Positions 9,984 through 18,586 of a stretch of 64,000 nt of DNA are shown here, one piece after another. The notes beneath the pieces were generated by a model. The model saw only the letters and a program-made list of their open reading frames with translations. It had not been told where the DNA came from and did no database searches. The stretch's first letter is position 1. The number at the start of each line of letters is the position of its first letter. Position numbers and translations under genes: made by a program. This stretch comes from Jannaschia helgolandensis (lineage in GTDB: Bacteria; Pseudomonadota; Alphaproteobacteria; Rhodobacterales; Rhodobacteraceae), in NCBI RefSeq assembly GCF_900109285.1, contig NZ_FNZQ01000001.1, forward strand, positions 773,001 to 837,000, given 5' to 3'.

Positions 9984-10913
9984 ATGGACCTGAGCAGTAT
10001 CTCCCCCACCCTTCTCATTGCGTCCCTGATGGTCGCGGCGACCCCGATTCTGCTGGCCGCCCTCGGCGAAATGGTCGTCGAAAAAGCAGGTGTCCTGAAC
10101 CTCGGGGTCGAGGGGATGATGATCATGGGTGCGATCAGCGGCTTCATCGCGGGCGTCGAGACCGGGTCGCCGTGGCTGGGCTTTTTCGTCGCGGCCATCG
10201 GCGGGGCGGCCATGGCGTTGCTGTTCGGGGTGCTGACGCAGGTGTTATTGTCCAATCAGGTGGCGACCGGACTGGCGCTGACACTGTTCGGGTTGGGGCT
10301 GTCGAGCCTGTTCGGGCAGGGATACGTGGGCATCAAGGCGAACTCCCTGAAACGGCTCGACATGGGGTTTCTTTCCGATCTGCCGTTTTTCGGACGTGTC
10401 GTCTTCGGTCATGATCCCATCGTCTATCTGAGCCTTCTTCTGGTTTTCGCCGTCTGGGCGTTTCTGAAATTCACCCGCGCCGGGCTGGTCCTGCGGGCGG
10501 TGGGCGAGTCGCACGATGCGGCGCATGCGCTGGGCTATCACGTGCGCCGGGTGCGGATGATGGCGATTGCCTTTGGCGGGGCCTGCGCGGGCCTGGGCGG
10601 CGCGTATCTGTCGCTGGTCCGCGTGCCACAATGGACCGAGGGCATGACGGCGGGCGCGGGATGGATCGCACTGGCCATCGTCGTTTTCGCGTCATGGCGG
10701 GCGGGCCGGGTTCTGATTGGCGCCTATCTTTTCGGCGGTATCGTCGTGTTGCAGCTTAACTTGCAGACGGCCGGGGCGAAGGTTCCGGTGGAGTTGCTGT
10801 CGGCGGCCCCCTATCTTGTCACCATCATCGTCCTCGTGCTTATTTCCGGACGTGCCGGGCGGGGCGGAGACACACCTGCCGATCTGGGCAAACCGTTCCA
10901 CGCGTCCACCTGA
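9984..10913 (+). CDS. ABC transporter permease 2 (nucleoside/purine uptake)
   Basis: Second inner-membrane subunit of the importer, 309 residues, NupQ-like. The N-terminus MDLSSISPTLLIASLMVAAT leads into GEMVVEKAGVLNLGVEGMM near residues 30-50, the hallmark of this permease subfamily. The permease loop LRAVGESHDAAHALGYHV lies near 170-190. About eight hydrophobic helices are visible. ATG 9984 is preceded by GAGGA. It lies 124 bases after permease 1, and that gap holds the hairpin at 9898-9939, so a lower or separately tuned level of this subunit is possible. The binding-protein gene follows after 30 bases. Confidence 0.91.
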   Translation: MDLSSISPTLLIASLMVAATPILLAALGEMVVEKAGVLNLGVEGMMIMGAISGFIAGVETGSPWLGFFVAAIGGAAMALLFGVLTQVLLSNQVATGLALTLFGLGLSSLFGQGYVGIKANSLKRLDMGFLSDLPFFGRVVFGHDPIVYLSLLLVFAVWAFLKFTRAGLVLRAVGESHDAAHALGYHVRRVRMMAIAFGGACAGLGGAYLSLVRVPQWTEGMTAGAGWIALAIVVFASWRAGRVLIGAYLFGGIVVLQLNLQTAGAKVPVELLSAAPYLVTIIVLVLISGRAGRGGDTPADLGKPFHAST

Positions 10914-10943
10914 GCGACGCGGGTCACCAAAGGGGAGACTACA

Positions 10944-12035
10944 ATGAAATTGACTACACTTCTGGCGGGCGCGATGGCGCTTGGCCTGTCCACGCCAGTC
11001 CTTGCCGACGCCCATGACCCGGTGAAGGTCGGCTTCATCTATGTCGGGCCGATCGGCGACGGCGGCTGGACCTATCAGCACGATCAGGGTCGTCTGGCCG
11101 TGGAAGCGGAATACGGCGACAAGGTCGAGACCGTGTTCCAGGAATCCGTGCCCGAAGGGGCCGACGCCGAACGCGCGATCACGCAAATGGCGCTGGGCGG
11201 GGCGGACATCATCTTCACCACATCCTTTGGATACGGAGAAGCGACGAATGCCGTCGCGGCCAAGTTCCCGGATGTGAAATTCGAACACGCGACAGGTTTC
11301 ATGCGCGAGTATCCGAACGTGTCGACCTATGATGCGCGCTTCTACGAGGGCCGTGCCGTCACCGGCACACTGGCGGGTTATCTGACCGAGACGAACAAGA
11401 TCGGCTATATCGGGTCGTTTCCGATCCCCGAGGTGATCCAGGGCATAAACGCCAGCTATCTGCACGCCAAGAAGATCAACCCGGACGTCGAGATGGTCGT
11501 GACCTGGGCCTATACCTGGTTCGACCCCGCGAAAGAGGCCGATGCCGCGCGCGCGATGATCGACCAGGGCGTCGACGTGATTCTGCAACACACCGATTCG
11601 ACCGCGCCGCAGGCCGCCGCGCAGGAAGCCAACGAGAACGGGGGCCGGGTGTTCACCTTCGGTCAGGCGTCCGACATGGCACAGTTCAAGCCGAGCCCGC
11701 GGGTCGCATCCATCATCGACGACTGGGCCCCCTACTACATCGAACGTGTGGGCGCCGTCATTGACGGCACATGGGAGCAGCAGGCATCCTGGGGCGGCAT
11801 GCCCGAAGGCGAGGTCGTCATCGGCGAGATCACCGATGCGGTGCCCGCCGAGGCGAAGGCCGCCGCAGAAGAGATGATCGCGGCGATCACGGCGGGCGAA
11901 TACCATCCGTTCACCGGCCCGATCAACAAACAGGACGGCACGCCCTGGCTGGCTGACGGCGAAGTGGCCGATGATGGCACGCTGGCGGGCATGGATTTCT
12001 ACGTCGAGGGTATTTCGGGCGATATCCCGAACTGA
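10944..12035 (+). CDS. BMP-family periplasmic purine/nucleoside-binding protein
   Basis: Solute-binding protein that delivers the ligand to the permeases; 363 residues. It has a cleavable type I signal peptide of about 22 residues ending at LADA, with no lipobox cysteine, so it should be a soluble periplasmic protein rather than a lipoprotein as in Gram-positive relatives. The mature part begins VKVGFIYVGPIGDGGWTYQHD, the BMP/Med ligand-binding signature. Near 70-110 it has GADIIFTTSFGYGE, and further on KIGYIGSFPIPEVIQGINA. ATG 10944 follows a strong AGGGGAGA. It is the last gene of the operon and is followed by a hairpin terminator. Purine specificity is inferred from linkage to xdhABC. Confidence 0.92.
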   Translation: MKLTTLLAGAMALGLSTPVLADAHDPVKVGFIYVGPIGDGGWTYQHDQGRLAVEAEYGDKVETVFQESVPEGADAERAITQMALGGADIIFTTSFGYGEATNAVAAKFPDVKFEHATGFMREYPNVSTYDARFYEGRAVTGTLAGYLTETNKIGYIGSFPIPEVIQGINASYLHAKKINPDVEMVVTWAYTWFDPAKEADAARAMIDQGVDVILQHTDSTAPQAAAQEANENGGRVFTFGQASDMAQFKPSPRVASIIDDWAPYYIERVGAVIDGTWEQQASWGGMPEGEVVIGEITDAVPAEAKAAAEEMIAAITAGEYHPFTGPINKQDGTPWLADGEVADDGTLAGMDFYVEGISGDIPN

Positions 12036-12056
12036 TTTTCGGGTCAGATAAGATTG

Positions 12057-12091
12057 AAACGCCCGGCGGAGTGATCTGCCGGGCGTTTCTT
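12057..12091 (+). terminator. Intrinsic terminator of the xdh-importer operon
   Basis: The stem AAACGCCCGGC / GCCGGGCGTTT encloses a 10-base loop (12068-12077) and ends in TTTCTT, 22 bases after the binding-protein stop. It is the best rho-independent terminator in the window and closes the purine operon. Confidence 0.88.
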
Positions 12092-12141
12092 GTCGACCAC
12101 GGAAGCTTATCTATCTTTCCCGGCCTTCATGGTTTGTCGCC

Positions 12142-13275
12142 TCAGGCCGCGACATCCTTCCGTTTCAGCGTCGGATAGTCCACATATCCCCCGGCCCCGC
12201 CGCCGTAGAACGTATTCGGATCCGGGTCGTTGTATGGCCCGTCGGCGGCGATGCGGGCGGGCAGGTCGGGGTTGGCAAGGAACAGACGACCGTAGCAGAT
12301 GGCGTCGGCCCGGTCCTCGGCCAGCCAACTTGCGCCTTCCGCGGGGTCGAAGCCGCCATTGACGATCAGCGGGCCGTCGAAGGCCGCACGCATCGATGCG
12401 ACGATCTCGCCTGCCGCGGCTGCGTCACCGCCGCCGTGGCTGTTGGGGCGGACGACGTGCAGATAGGCCAGCCCGCGCCCGGCGCAGAGTTTCGCCACCG
12501 CCGTATAGGTGCCCTTGGGGTCGGCGTCGGAACTGCCGCCCGCACCGCCCGATGGCGACAGGCGGATGCCGATGCGGCCCGGATCCATCTCGTCGGCCAG
12601 GGCGTCGAGCACCTCGCCGACGATGCGGATGCGGTTTTCGACCGGACCGCCGTACTTGTCGTCGCGCGTATTGACCGACGAGCGGATGAACTGGTCCATC
12701 AGGTAGCCGTTGGCGGCATGCAGCTCGACTCCGTCAAACCCGGCGGCCAGCGCGCAGCGGGCCGCATGGCGATAGTCGGCGATCAGGCGGGGGATCTCGT
12801 CGGTGTCGAGCGCGCGGGCTTCGGGGTGCGGAAGGGTCGGGCCATCGGGGTGATAGTCACCGACAAAGGCCTCTCCCTCGGGCGTCCAGACCGATGACGA
12901 CACCGGGGCCGCGTTGTTTTCCTGAAAGCAATTGTGCGAAATCGCGCCGACGTGCCAAAGCTGACAGAAGATGCGCCCGCCCGCGTTGTGCACGGCGTCG
13001 GTGACCAGCTTCCAGCCCTCGACCTGCTCGTCGGTATAGATACCTGGCGTCCAGGCGTAGCCCTGACCTTCGCGGCTGATCTGCGTCGCTTCGCCGACGA
13101 TGAGGCCGGCACCGGCCCGTTGCGCATAATACAAAGCGTGCAGCGGCGTCTGGACGTGCCCCGGTACTTTGGAGCGCGAGCGGGTCAGCGGAGCCATCAC
13201 GACCCGGTTGTCGAGGGTGATCGGCCCGATATCGAGCGGCGTGAACAGCGAGGCGTTGGCAGGCGTGTCGGTCAT
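12142..13275 (-). CDS. Old Yellow Enzyme family NADH:flavin oxidoreductase (NemA-like alkene reductase)
   Basis: FMN-dependent TIM-barrel reductase that reduces electron-poor alkenes, nitro compounds or N-ethylmaleimide with NAD(P)H. The 377 residues have the family start LFTPLDIGPITLDNRVVMAP, a flavin-contacting CQLWHVG near 100, the substrate-binding pair H and N in VELHAANGYLMDQF near 180, and the phosphate-binding end YGRLFLANPDLPARI near 335. Length is normal. It is monocistronic on the minus strand and converges with the purine operon. The physiological substrate cannot be read from the sequence; many relatives act in detoxification of reactive electrophiles. Confidence 0.9.
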   Translation of the reverse strand: MTDTPANASLFTPLDIGPITLDNRVVMAPLTRSRSKVPGHVQTPLHALYYAQRAGAGLIVGEATQISREGQGYAWTPGIYTDEQVEGWKLVTDAVHNAGGRIFCQLWHVGAISHNCFQENNAAPVSSSVWTPEGEAFVGDYHPDGPTLPHPEARALDTDEIPRLIADYRHAARCALAAGFDGVELHAANGYLMDQFIRSSVNTRDDKYGGPVENRIRIVGEVLDALADEMDPGRIGIRLSPSGGAGGSSDADPKGTYTAVAKLCAGRGLAYLHVVRPNSHGGGDAAAAGEIVASMRAAFDGPLIVNGGFDPAEGASWLAEDRADAICYGRLFLANPDLPARIAADGPYNDPDPNTFYGGGAGGYVDYPTLKRKDVAA

Positions 13276-13370
13276 TGTCTGGCTCCAGAAGTAATCGGTT
13301 CACCTGCGACATAGGAGCGGATCGGCGCAGGCAAAGGTGCGCAGGCGCACGAGGTTCCCGCGATATCCGC

Positions 13371-14609
13371 CTATTCGCCGAACTCCGCCTGGTCGGGAAT
13401 TCGACCGAAGGCGATCTTCGCGCCGGTATAAGGCACCTTGTGCGGCGGCAATTCACCGAAGCGGATGGTGTCCTGACCGAACCGGGCATTGAGCGCGTCG
13501 ATCTGGGTGCAGAGCCGTTCGCGCGCCGTCTGCTGCCCCGCCGCGCGGTCTTCGAAAAGGTCGGCGACATGGGCCTGCCGGTCCTGCAGGCCGCCCAGCA
13601 TGACCGATACCGACAGGGGGTAAGCACAGGTCAATCGCGCCCAGTAGCGACCGAAGGCCTGCGACAGGGCGAAGGTATCCTGCGTCGCCGTGATTTCCCC
13701 GTCGTGCGATTGCCGTCCGTGCTGCGCACATTCCAGACCGATATGCAGCGACCGGGCGAACAGCCCCTCGCGGCGCAGGCGGGAGGCTGATTTGATCAGC
13801 AGTCTGCGCGCCACCGCCCGCGCGCCCTCGGGCGTCCGGTTCAGGGGGGTCAGGCGCTGCCCGTGGCCCAGCGAATGACGCCGCGTGGCGGGATAAACCA
13901 CGGTTTCGCCGTGGAGCTGGCGCAGGAAGCGCTCTCCTTCGACGCTGCCCCAAAGGTGCCGGGCCCGCGCGGGGGTCATCGCGAAAAGCTGAGCCACGGT
14001 GTCGATTTCCGCACGCGCCAGACGGGCCCCGATCCCGCGGGAGATGCCGGGCAGGTCCCGCAACTGAAGATGCGCGATCTTGCCCGGCAGCACGTCGACC
14101 GTCAGCCAGTCGAGGCCCGCGGGCTTGTGCAGTTCCGCCGCGATCTTGGCCAGAAGCTTGTTCGGCGCGACCCCAACCGAAGATGTCAGCGCCGGGTGCA
14201 CCTGCGTCAGGATCGCGCGCTGCACCGCCGCCCCGATCTGCAAGGCGCGGGGCAGGATCTGCTGCGACCCGGTCAACCGGCAGGAGAATTCATCCACGGA
14301 ATGCGTCCGGTCGATCGGCAGAACGGTGTCGACCGCCGCCCGGATACGGTGGTGATACTCGACGAAGACGTCGTGTTTCGCCGCCCGAAAGACGATGCCG
14401 GGGCAAAGTTTGCGCGCCTCGGCCACACGGGTGCCCATGCCGATGCCGCGCATCTTGGCCTCGCGGCTGGCGGCGATCAGGGCGGCGCCGGGCGCATCCG
14501 TCGTCACCACGCCAAGGGGTCGGCCCATCAGCACCGGCTCCTCTGCCTGACAGACCGAGGCAAAGTAGGAGTTCATATCGAAGAAAAGGGTGGAGACGCG
14601 GATTTCCAT
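13371..14609 (-). CDS. dinB: Y-family DNA polymerase (DinB/Pol IV-type), SOS-controlled
   Basis: Error-prone translesion polymerase, 412 residues. The first catalytic motif is FFDMNSYFASV near residue 10 (aspartate present), and the second is HSVDEFSC near 105 (aspartate and glutamate present), so it should be active, unlike ImuB-type homologues that lack these. The helix-hairpin-helix segment LRDLPGISRGIGARLARAEI is near 180. The C-terminal little-finger region follows but lacks an obvious beta-clamp peptide at its end. ATG 14609 starts the conserved core directly. A LexA-type site lies 38 bases upstream, which supports damage induction. It is divergent from the aldo/keto reductase gene. Confidence 0.88.
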   Translation of the reverse strand: MEIRVSTLFFDMNSYFASVCQAEEPVLMGRPLGVVTTDAPGAALIAASREAKMRGIGMGTRVAEARKLCPGIVFRAAKHDVFVEYHHRIRAAVDTVLPIDRTHSVDEFSCRLTGSQQILPRALQIGAAVQRAILTQVHPALTSSVGVAPNKLLAKIAAELHKPAGLDWLTVDVLPGKIAHLQLRDLPGISRGIGARLARAEIDTVAQLFAMTPARARHLWGSVEGERFLRQLHGETVVYPATRRHSLGHGQRLTPLNRTPEGARAVARRLLIKSASRLRREGLFARSLHIGLECAQHGRQSHDGEITATQDTFALSQAFGRYWARLTCAYPLSVSVMLGGLQDRQAHVADLFEDRAAGQQTARERLCTQIDALNARFGQDTIRFGELPPHKVPYTGAKIAFGRIPDQAEFGE

Positions 14610-14646
14610 GGTTCTGCCTGCAGATTCGGGGGCTCAAGCAAGTCTG

Positions 14647-14661
14647 GAACAAAAAGAGAAC
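14647..14661 (-). promoter_or_regulatory. Alphaproteobacterial LexA (SOS) box upstream of dinB
   Basis: GAACAAAAAGAGAAC on the plus strand, which reads GTTC-N7-GTTC toward dinB. This is the exact direct-repeat SOS box known for Alphaproteobacteria. It is centred about 45 bases before the dinB start, where LexA would block transcription, and about 60 bases before the divergent aldo/keto reductase, which may be affected as well. Confidence 0.85.
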
Positions 14662-14713
14662 ATTTGAAAGGTGCACGCTTGGCGACGGGGCTGGCCTGGG
14701 CTAGGATCAATCC

Positions 14714-15646
14714 ATGACTGAAATCACAAGCCTGAACGGCACCGCCCTTTCGCCCCTTTGTTTCGGCACGATGCAGTTCGGCGGCAAGGCCGACGCAGCA
14801 GACAGCCGGGCAATGTTCGACGCCTGTCGCGCGGCGGGGGTGACATTCTTCGACACCGCCCATGTCTATACCGACGGCGCATCCGAGACCCTGCTGGGGG
14901 AGTTTGCGGCGGCCGAGCGCGAGAGTCTGATCGTCGCGACCAAGGCGGCCTATGGTGAGGGCGCAGGACGCAGGAACATTCTCGACAGTCTGGAGACCAG
15001 CCGCAAACGGATGAAGATGGACGTGATCGACATCCTGTATCTGCACCGCTGGGACGGCGACACGCCGCTGGAGGAGAGCTTCGAGACGCTGGCCCGCCTG
15101 CAATCGGACGGCACGATCCGCCACATCGCCGTCAGCAACTTCGCCGCCTGGCAGGTGGTCAAGGCGCAGGGTGTGGCCGCGACCTTCGACACCCGCATCG
15201 ACATGATCCAGCCGATGTATTCCCTGGTCAAGCGACAGGCGGAGGTCGAGATTCTGCCGATGGCAGCCGATCAGGGTATCGCGGTCGCGCCCTACTCGCC
15301 CCTGGGCGGGGGGCTGCTGTCCGGCAAATACGCGCAGGGCGGCACCGGGCGGCTGACGGAAGACGACCGCTATGCCGCGCGCTATGCCCCGGACTGGATG
15401 CATGCCGCGGCGCGCGGGCTATCTGAACTGGCGTCCGAGGTCGGTCTGCACCCTGCGACACTGGCCGTCGCATGGGTCGCGTCGCACCCGGCGGTCACCG
15501 CGCCGATCATCAGCGCGCGCAACGCCCAACAGCTGGCTCCGTCACTGGCCGCGTCGGACGTGACGCTGGACCCCGATCTGATGGCACGGCTGACCGCGTT
15601 GACACCGACGCCCGCCCCCGCGACCGATCGGCTGGAAGAGGTCTAG
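14714..15646 (+). CDS. Aldo/keto reductase
   Basis: NADPH-dependent TIM-barrel oxidoreductase of 310 residues. The AKR signature is clear: FFDTAHVYTDGASETLLGE near 45-65 supplies the catalytic aspartate and tyrosine, and DVIDILYLHRWDGDTP near 105 supplies the catalytic histidine. The cofactor end carries PIISARNAQQL near 255. It starts at ATG 14714 with AGGATCA upstream. It is followed after three bases by the OsmC-family gene, so the two probably form an operon. The substrate is unknown. Closeness to an SOS-type promoter and an OsmC-like protein is compatible with a stress-related carbonyl reductase, which is inference. Confidence 0.88.
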   Translation: MTEITSLNGTALSPLCFGTMQFGGKADAADSRAMFDACRAAGVTFFDTAHVYTDGASETLLGEFAAAERESLIVATKAAYGEGAGRRNILDSLETSRKRMKMDVIDILYLHRWDGDTPLEESFETLARLQSDGTIRHIAVSNFAAWQVVKAQGVAATFDTRIDMIQPMYSLVKRQAEVEILPMAADQGIAVAPYSPLGGGLLSGKYAQGGTGRLTEDDRYAARYAPDWMHAAARGLSELASEVGLHPATLAVAWVASHPAVTAPIISARNAQQLAPSLAASDVTLDPDLMARLTALTPTPAPATDRLEEV

Positions 15647-15649
15647 GCC

Positions 15650-16111
15650 GTGGCATCTGTCCACGTCGCTACCATCGAATGGGTTCGCGACGGGGCCGAT
15701 TTCGCGGATAGCGCCTATGCCCGGCGGCACCACTGGACGTTCGACGGTGGCGCGGTAATCGCGGCCTCCTCCTCGCCACATGTCGTGCCGGTGCCGATGT
15801 CCGATGCCAGTGCCGTCGATCCCGAGGAGGCATTCGTCGCGGCCCTGTCGTCGTGCCACATGCTGTGGTTTCTGGACCTGGCGCGGCGCGGCGGGTTCAC
15901 GGTCGACCGCTACGCAGATGCGGCGACCGGCACGATGGGACGAACCGGCGAGGGTGCGTTCTGGGTCGCGAAGGTCGATCTGCATCCGGTGACGGATTGG
16001 GTGGGCGATGGCCCGGACGCGGCGGCATTGCGCGCGTTGCACGACGCGGCGCATCAGGCCTGTTTCATCGCCAACTCCGTCCGGTCCGAGGTCGTCGTGC
16101 ACCTGGACTGA
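15650..16111 (+). CDS. OsmC-family protein
   Basis: Small dimeric thiol-dependent hydroperoxide-reductase-type fold, 153 residues. The OsmC core motif with the first cysteine is FVAALSSCHMLWFLDLAR near residues 64-80. The second conserved cysteine is in AAHQACFIANSV near 135, so both reactive cysteines of the family are present. The start is GTG at 15650, three bases after the aldo/keto reductase stop. Other OsmC-like proteins act on organic hydroperoxides or have unknown roles; the sequence does not separate these. Its coupling to a carbonyl reductase suggests a joint role in oxidative or aldehyde stress. Confidence 0.85.
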   Translation: MASVHVATIEWVRDGADFADSAYARRHHWTFDGGAVIAASSSPHVVPVPMSDASAVDPEEAFVAALSSCHMLWFLDLARRGGFTVDRYADAATGTMGRTGEGAFWVAKVDLHPVTDWVGDGPDAAALRALHDAAHQACFIANSVRSEVVVHLD

Positions 16112-16200
16112 TGCAAGGACCTGACTGATCGGCGCGAAAAACAGGGCGTTCCTGTCGTGCCGCTTGAGGGAGTCTGCCGTGATGTGACAGTGTTCCGCCC

Positions 16201-17256
16201 GTGGAATGGGATTTTCTGATTATCGGCGGGGGCATCGCCGGGGCATCTGTCGGCGCGGCGCTGGCTGACCATGGCTCTGTCGCCTTGTGGGAGGCGGAGG
16301 ACGCCTTTGGCTATCACGCGTCCGGCCGGTCCGCCGCCCTGTTCGAGGAGAGCTATGGCCTGCCGCCGGTCGTCGCGCTGAACCGGGCCTCGCGGGCGGA
16401 TCACGCAGCGAATGGCTGGATGACGCCGCGCGGGCTGATGCTGCTGGCTGTGGCGGGACAGGAAGACACCTTCGATCACGACCTGACGCATATGGCGATG
16501 GAACCGCTGTCGCTGGACGAGGCTCGCGCGATGGTCCCGATCCTGTCGCCGGACGTCACGCGCGCCGCGCTCCACGTCGAGGCCTTCGATCTCGATACGG
16601 ACGCGATGATCCAGACCGGCCTGAGGGCTGTCGGGCAAGCGCGGGCCGGGCGGCGGGTGACCACGATCACACGCATTGCGGGCGGCTGGCGCGTGCAGGC
16701 CGGACCGGATGAAGCGACCGCGCGGCAGATCGTGAACGCCGCCGGACCCTGGGCCGACAGGATTGCCGCCATGGCCGGGGTGCGCCCGCTGGGCCTGACG
16801 CCACTGCGCCGGTCGATGGCGCGGATCAGGGCACCCGGCGGTCACGACGTCGCCCGCTGGCCGATGCTTATGGGAGCAGGCGAGACATGGTACGCAAAGC
16901 CCGATGCGGGCGCGCTGATCGTATCCCCGGCAGAGGAAGCGCCGTCCGACCCGGTGGATGCCTTCGCCGACGACATGACCCTGGCGGAAGGCATGGCCCG
17001 CTATCAGGCGGCGGTGACGCCCGAGGTGACGCGCCCGATCTCGACCTGGGCCGGTCTGCGGACGTTCACACCGGATCGCTGTCTGGCGCTTGGCGGATCC
17101 GAGGTCGAGGGGTTCTGGTGGTGCGCCGGGCAGGGCGGCTATGGGTTCCAGACGGCCCCTGCCGCCGCGCGTCTGCTGGCCGACCTGATTGCGGGGCGCG
17201 CGCCCGAACTCGATACGGCGACGGTTGCGGCGCTTGATCCGGGGCGGCTTCGGTGA
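16201..17256 (+). CDS. FAD-dependent oxidoreductase of the DAO family (D-arginine dehydrogenase-like)
   Basis: Flavoprotein amine/amino-acid dehydrogenase of 351 residues. The N-terminal dinucleotide fold DFLIIGGGIAGASVGAALA binds FAD. The following GYHASGRSAALFEESYG closely follows the DauA/D-arginine dehydrogenase pattern. NAAGPWADRIA near 180 and a C-terminal WCAGQGGYGFQTAPA near 305 complete the FAD pocket. The start is GTG 16201, which lies immediately before the Rossmann strand. The downstream methyltransferase gene overlaps its stop. D-amino-acid oxidation is the likeliest activity; glycine oxidase or another DAO-family amine dehydrogenase cannot be excluded. Confidence 0.85.
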   Translation: MEWDFLIIGGGIAGASVGAALADHGSVALWEAEDAFGYHASGRSAALFEESYGLPPVVALNRASRADHAANGWMTPRGLMLLAVAGQEDTFDHDLTHMAMEPLSLDEARAMVPILSPDVTRAALHVEAFDLDTDAMIQTGLRAVGQARAGRRVTTITRIAGGWRVQAGPDEATARQIVNAAGPWADRIAAMAGVRPLGLTPLRRSMARIRAPGGHDVARWPMLMGAGETWYAKPDAGALIVSPAEEAPSDPVDAFADDMTLAEGMARYQAAVTPEVTRPISTWAGLRTFTPDRCLALGGSEVEGFWWCAGQGGYGFQTAPAAARLLADLIAGRAPELDTATVAALDPGRLR

Positions 17257-17903
17257 TGCGCCGCCTTCGATTGCCGGATGCGCCGCTGCCCGACAAGGAT
17301 GGACGGCTGACCGCCGCTGCCGCCGCCCGCAACCGCGAGGCCATTCTGGGCGTCCTGCTTCCCCGTCTGCCGCGTCAGGGCGATGTGCTGGAAATCGCGT
17401 CCGGCACCGGCCAGCATATCGCCGCGCTGGCGGCGCACCGGCCCGATCTGTCGTTCCATCCCAGCGATCCCGACCCGGTGCGCCGGGTGTCCATCGATGC
17501 CTATTGCACGGGTTTGCCAAATGTCGCGCAAGCGGGCGATCTGGATGCCTGCCAACCCGGATGGGCGATCGAAGCGGCAATGGATATGGTGTTGATCGTC
17601 AACCTGCTGCACCTGATTTCAGATGGCGAACTATCGATTCTGCTGGACGAGGTGCGGCGGATCCTTGCCCCGGATGGTCTGCTGTCGATCTATGGACCGT
17701 TTCTGCGGGGCGGCCAGACGACCAGCGACGGCGACCGTGCGTTCGATGCCAGCTTGCGGGCGCAGGACGCGGCCATCGGCTACAAGGAGATCGAGGCGAT
17801 CCAATCCGTTCTGACCGCACTCGACCTGTCCGTCGAACTTGTCGAAATGCCCGCGAACAATCTGATGATTCTTGCACGAGCGCCGATGGTTTCGGGGCTT
17901 TAG
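17256..17903 (+). CDS. DUF938-family SAM-dependent methyltransferase-like protein
   Basis: Predicted class I methyltransferase fold, 215 residues. The glycine-rich SAM loop is VLEIASGTGQHIAALA near 45-60; IASGTGQH and FHPSDPDP are hallmarks of the DUF938 family. NLLHLIS and GLLSIYGPF follow near 115-145. ATG 17256 shares bases with the upstream stop (TGATG); a GTG one codon earlier is possible. Its 3' end overlaps the convergent hisG: the two stop codons share two bases on opposite strands. The methylated substrate is unknown. Confidence 0.85.
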   Translation: MRRLRLPDAPLPDKDGRLTAAAAARNREAILGVLLPRLPRQGDVLEIASGTGQHIAALAAHRPDLSFHPSDPDPVRRVSIDAYCTGLPNVAQAGDLDACQPGWAIEAAMDMVLIVNLLHLISDGELSILLDEVRRILAPDGLLSIYGPFLRGGQTTSDGDRAFDASLRAQDAAIGYKEIEAIQSVLTALDLSVELVEMPANNLMILARAPMVSGL

Positions 17904-18586
17904 ACGCCCAACCGCAGGCGCAGATCGTCCAGGTCCGTCTTCTGCGATTTGGTCCACTTCGCCGTCCGCGACCGGAACAAGGTCGCCTGACTGGCATGGA
18001 TCATGCCGTCGGACAGCACCTTCAGATGGTTCGCGCGCAGGGTCTCGCCGGTCGAGGTGATATCGGCGATCATCTCGGCGGTATGGTTCAGGACGGTGCC
18101 TTCGGTTGCGCCCTGACTGTCAACAAGTTGATAGTCAGCCACGCCGTTATCCTGAAGGAATTCGCGCACCTGCCGGTGATATTTCGTCGCGATCCGCAGG
18201 CGGTGCCCGTGCCGCGCCCGGAATTGCGCCGCGGCGGCGTCCAGATCGTCCAGCGTGTCCACGTCGATCCAGACCTTCGGCACGGCAAGGATCAGATCGG
18301 CGTGACCGAAGTCCATCCTGGCAAGGGTCTCGACCTTGCTGTTCCAGCGGGTCAGCTTTTCGCGCACCAGATCGCTGCCGGTGACGCCCAGATGAAGGCG
18401 TCCCTCGGCCAGTTCGCGCGGCACCTCGCCCGCCGAAAGCAGGACCAGCGCGATATCGGCACCGTCCACCCGGCCCGCGTATTCGCGGTCGGACCCGGTG
18501 CGCGACAGGGTCAGGCCGTGCTTCCCGAACCAGTCGAAGGTCTTTTCCATCAACCGCCCCTTGGACGGCACGCCAAGCCGGATCAT
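17900..18586 (-). CDS. hisG: ATP phosphoribosyltransferase, short form
   Basis: First enzyme of histidine biosynthesis, joining ATP and PRPP to phosphoribosyl-ATP. At 228 residues it is the short HisG type, which lacks the C-terminal regulatory domain and needs HisZ. The N-terminus is LGVPSKGRLMEKT, and the PRPP-type loop region includes HLGVTGSDLVREKL near 66 and TSTGETLRANHLK near 180. It overlaps hisZ by ATGA, and its own stop overlaps the convergent DUF938 gene. Regulation by histidine is expected to act through HisZ, from family knowledge. Confidence 0.95.
   Translation of the reverse strand: MIRLGVPSKGRLMEKTFDWFGKHGLTLSRTGSDREYAGRVDGADIALVLLSAGEVPRELAEGRLHLGVTGSDLVREKLTRWNSKVETLARMDFGHADLILAVPKVWIDVDTLDDLDAAAAQFRARHGHRLRIATKYHRQVREFLQDNGVADYQLVDSQGATEGTVLNHTAEMIADITSTGETLRANHLKVLSDGMIHASQATLFRSRTAKWTKSQKTDLDDLRLRLGV

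Noticed and set aside
9886-9992. Short plus-strand frame spanning the inter-permease hairpin
   Set aside because: It is formed by the inverted repeat itself, with a Pro/Arg/Gly composition, and overlaps the next gene start.
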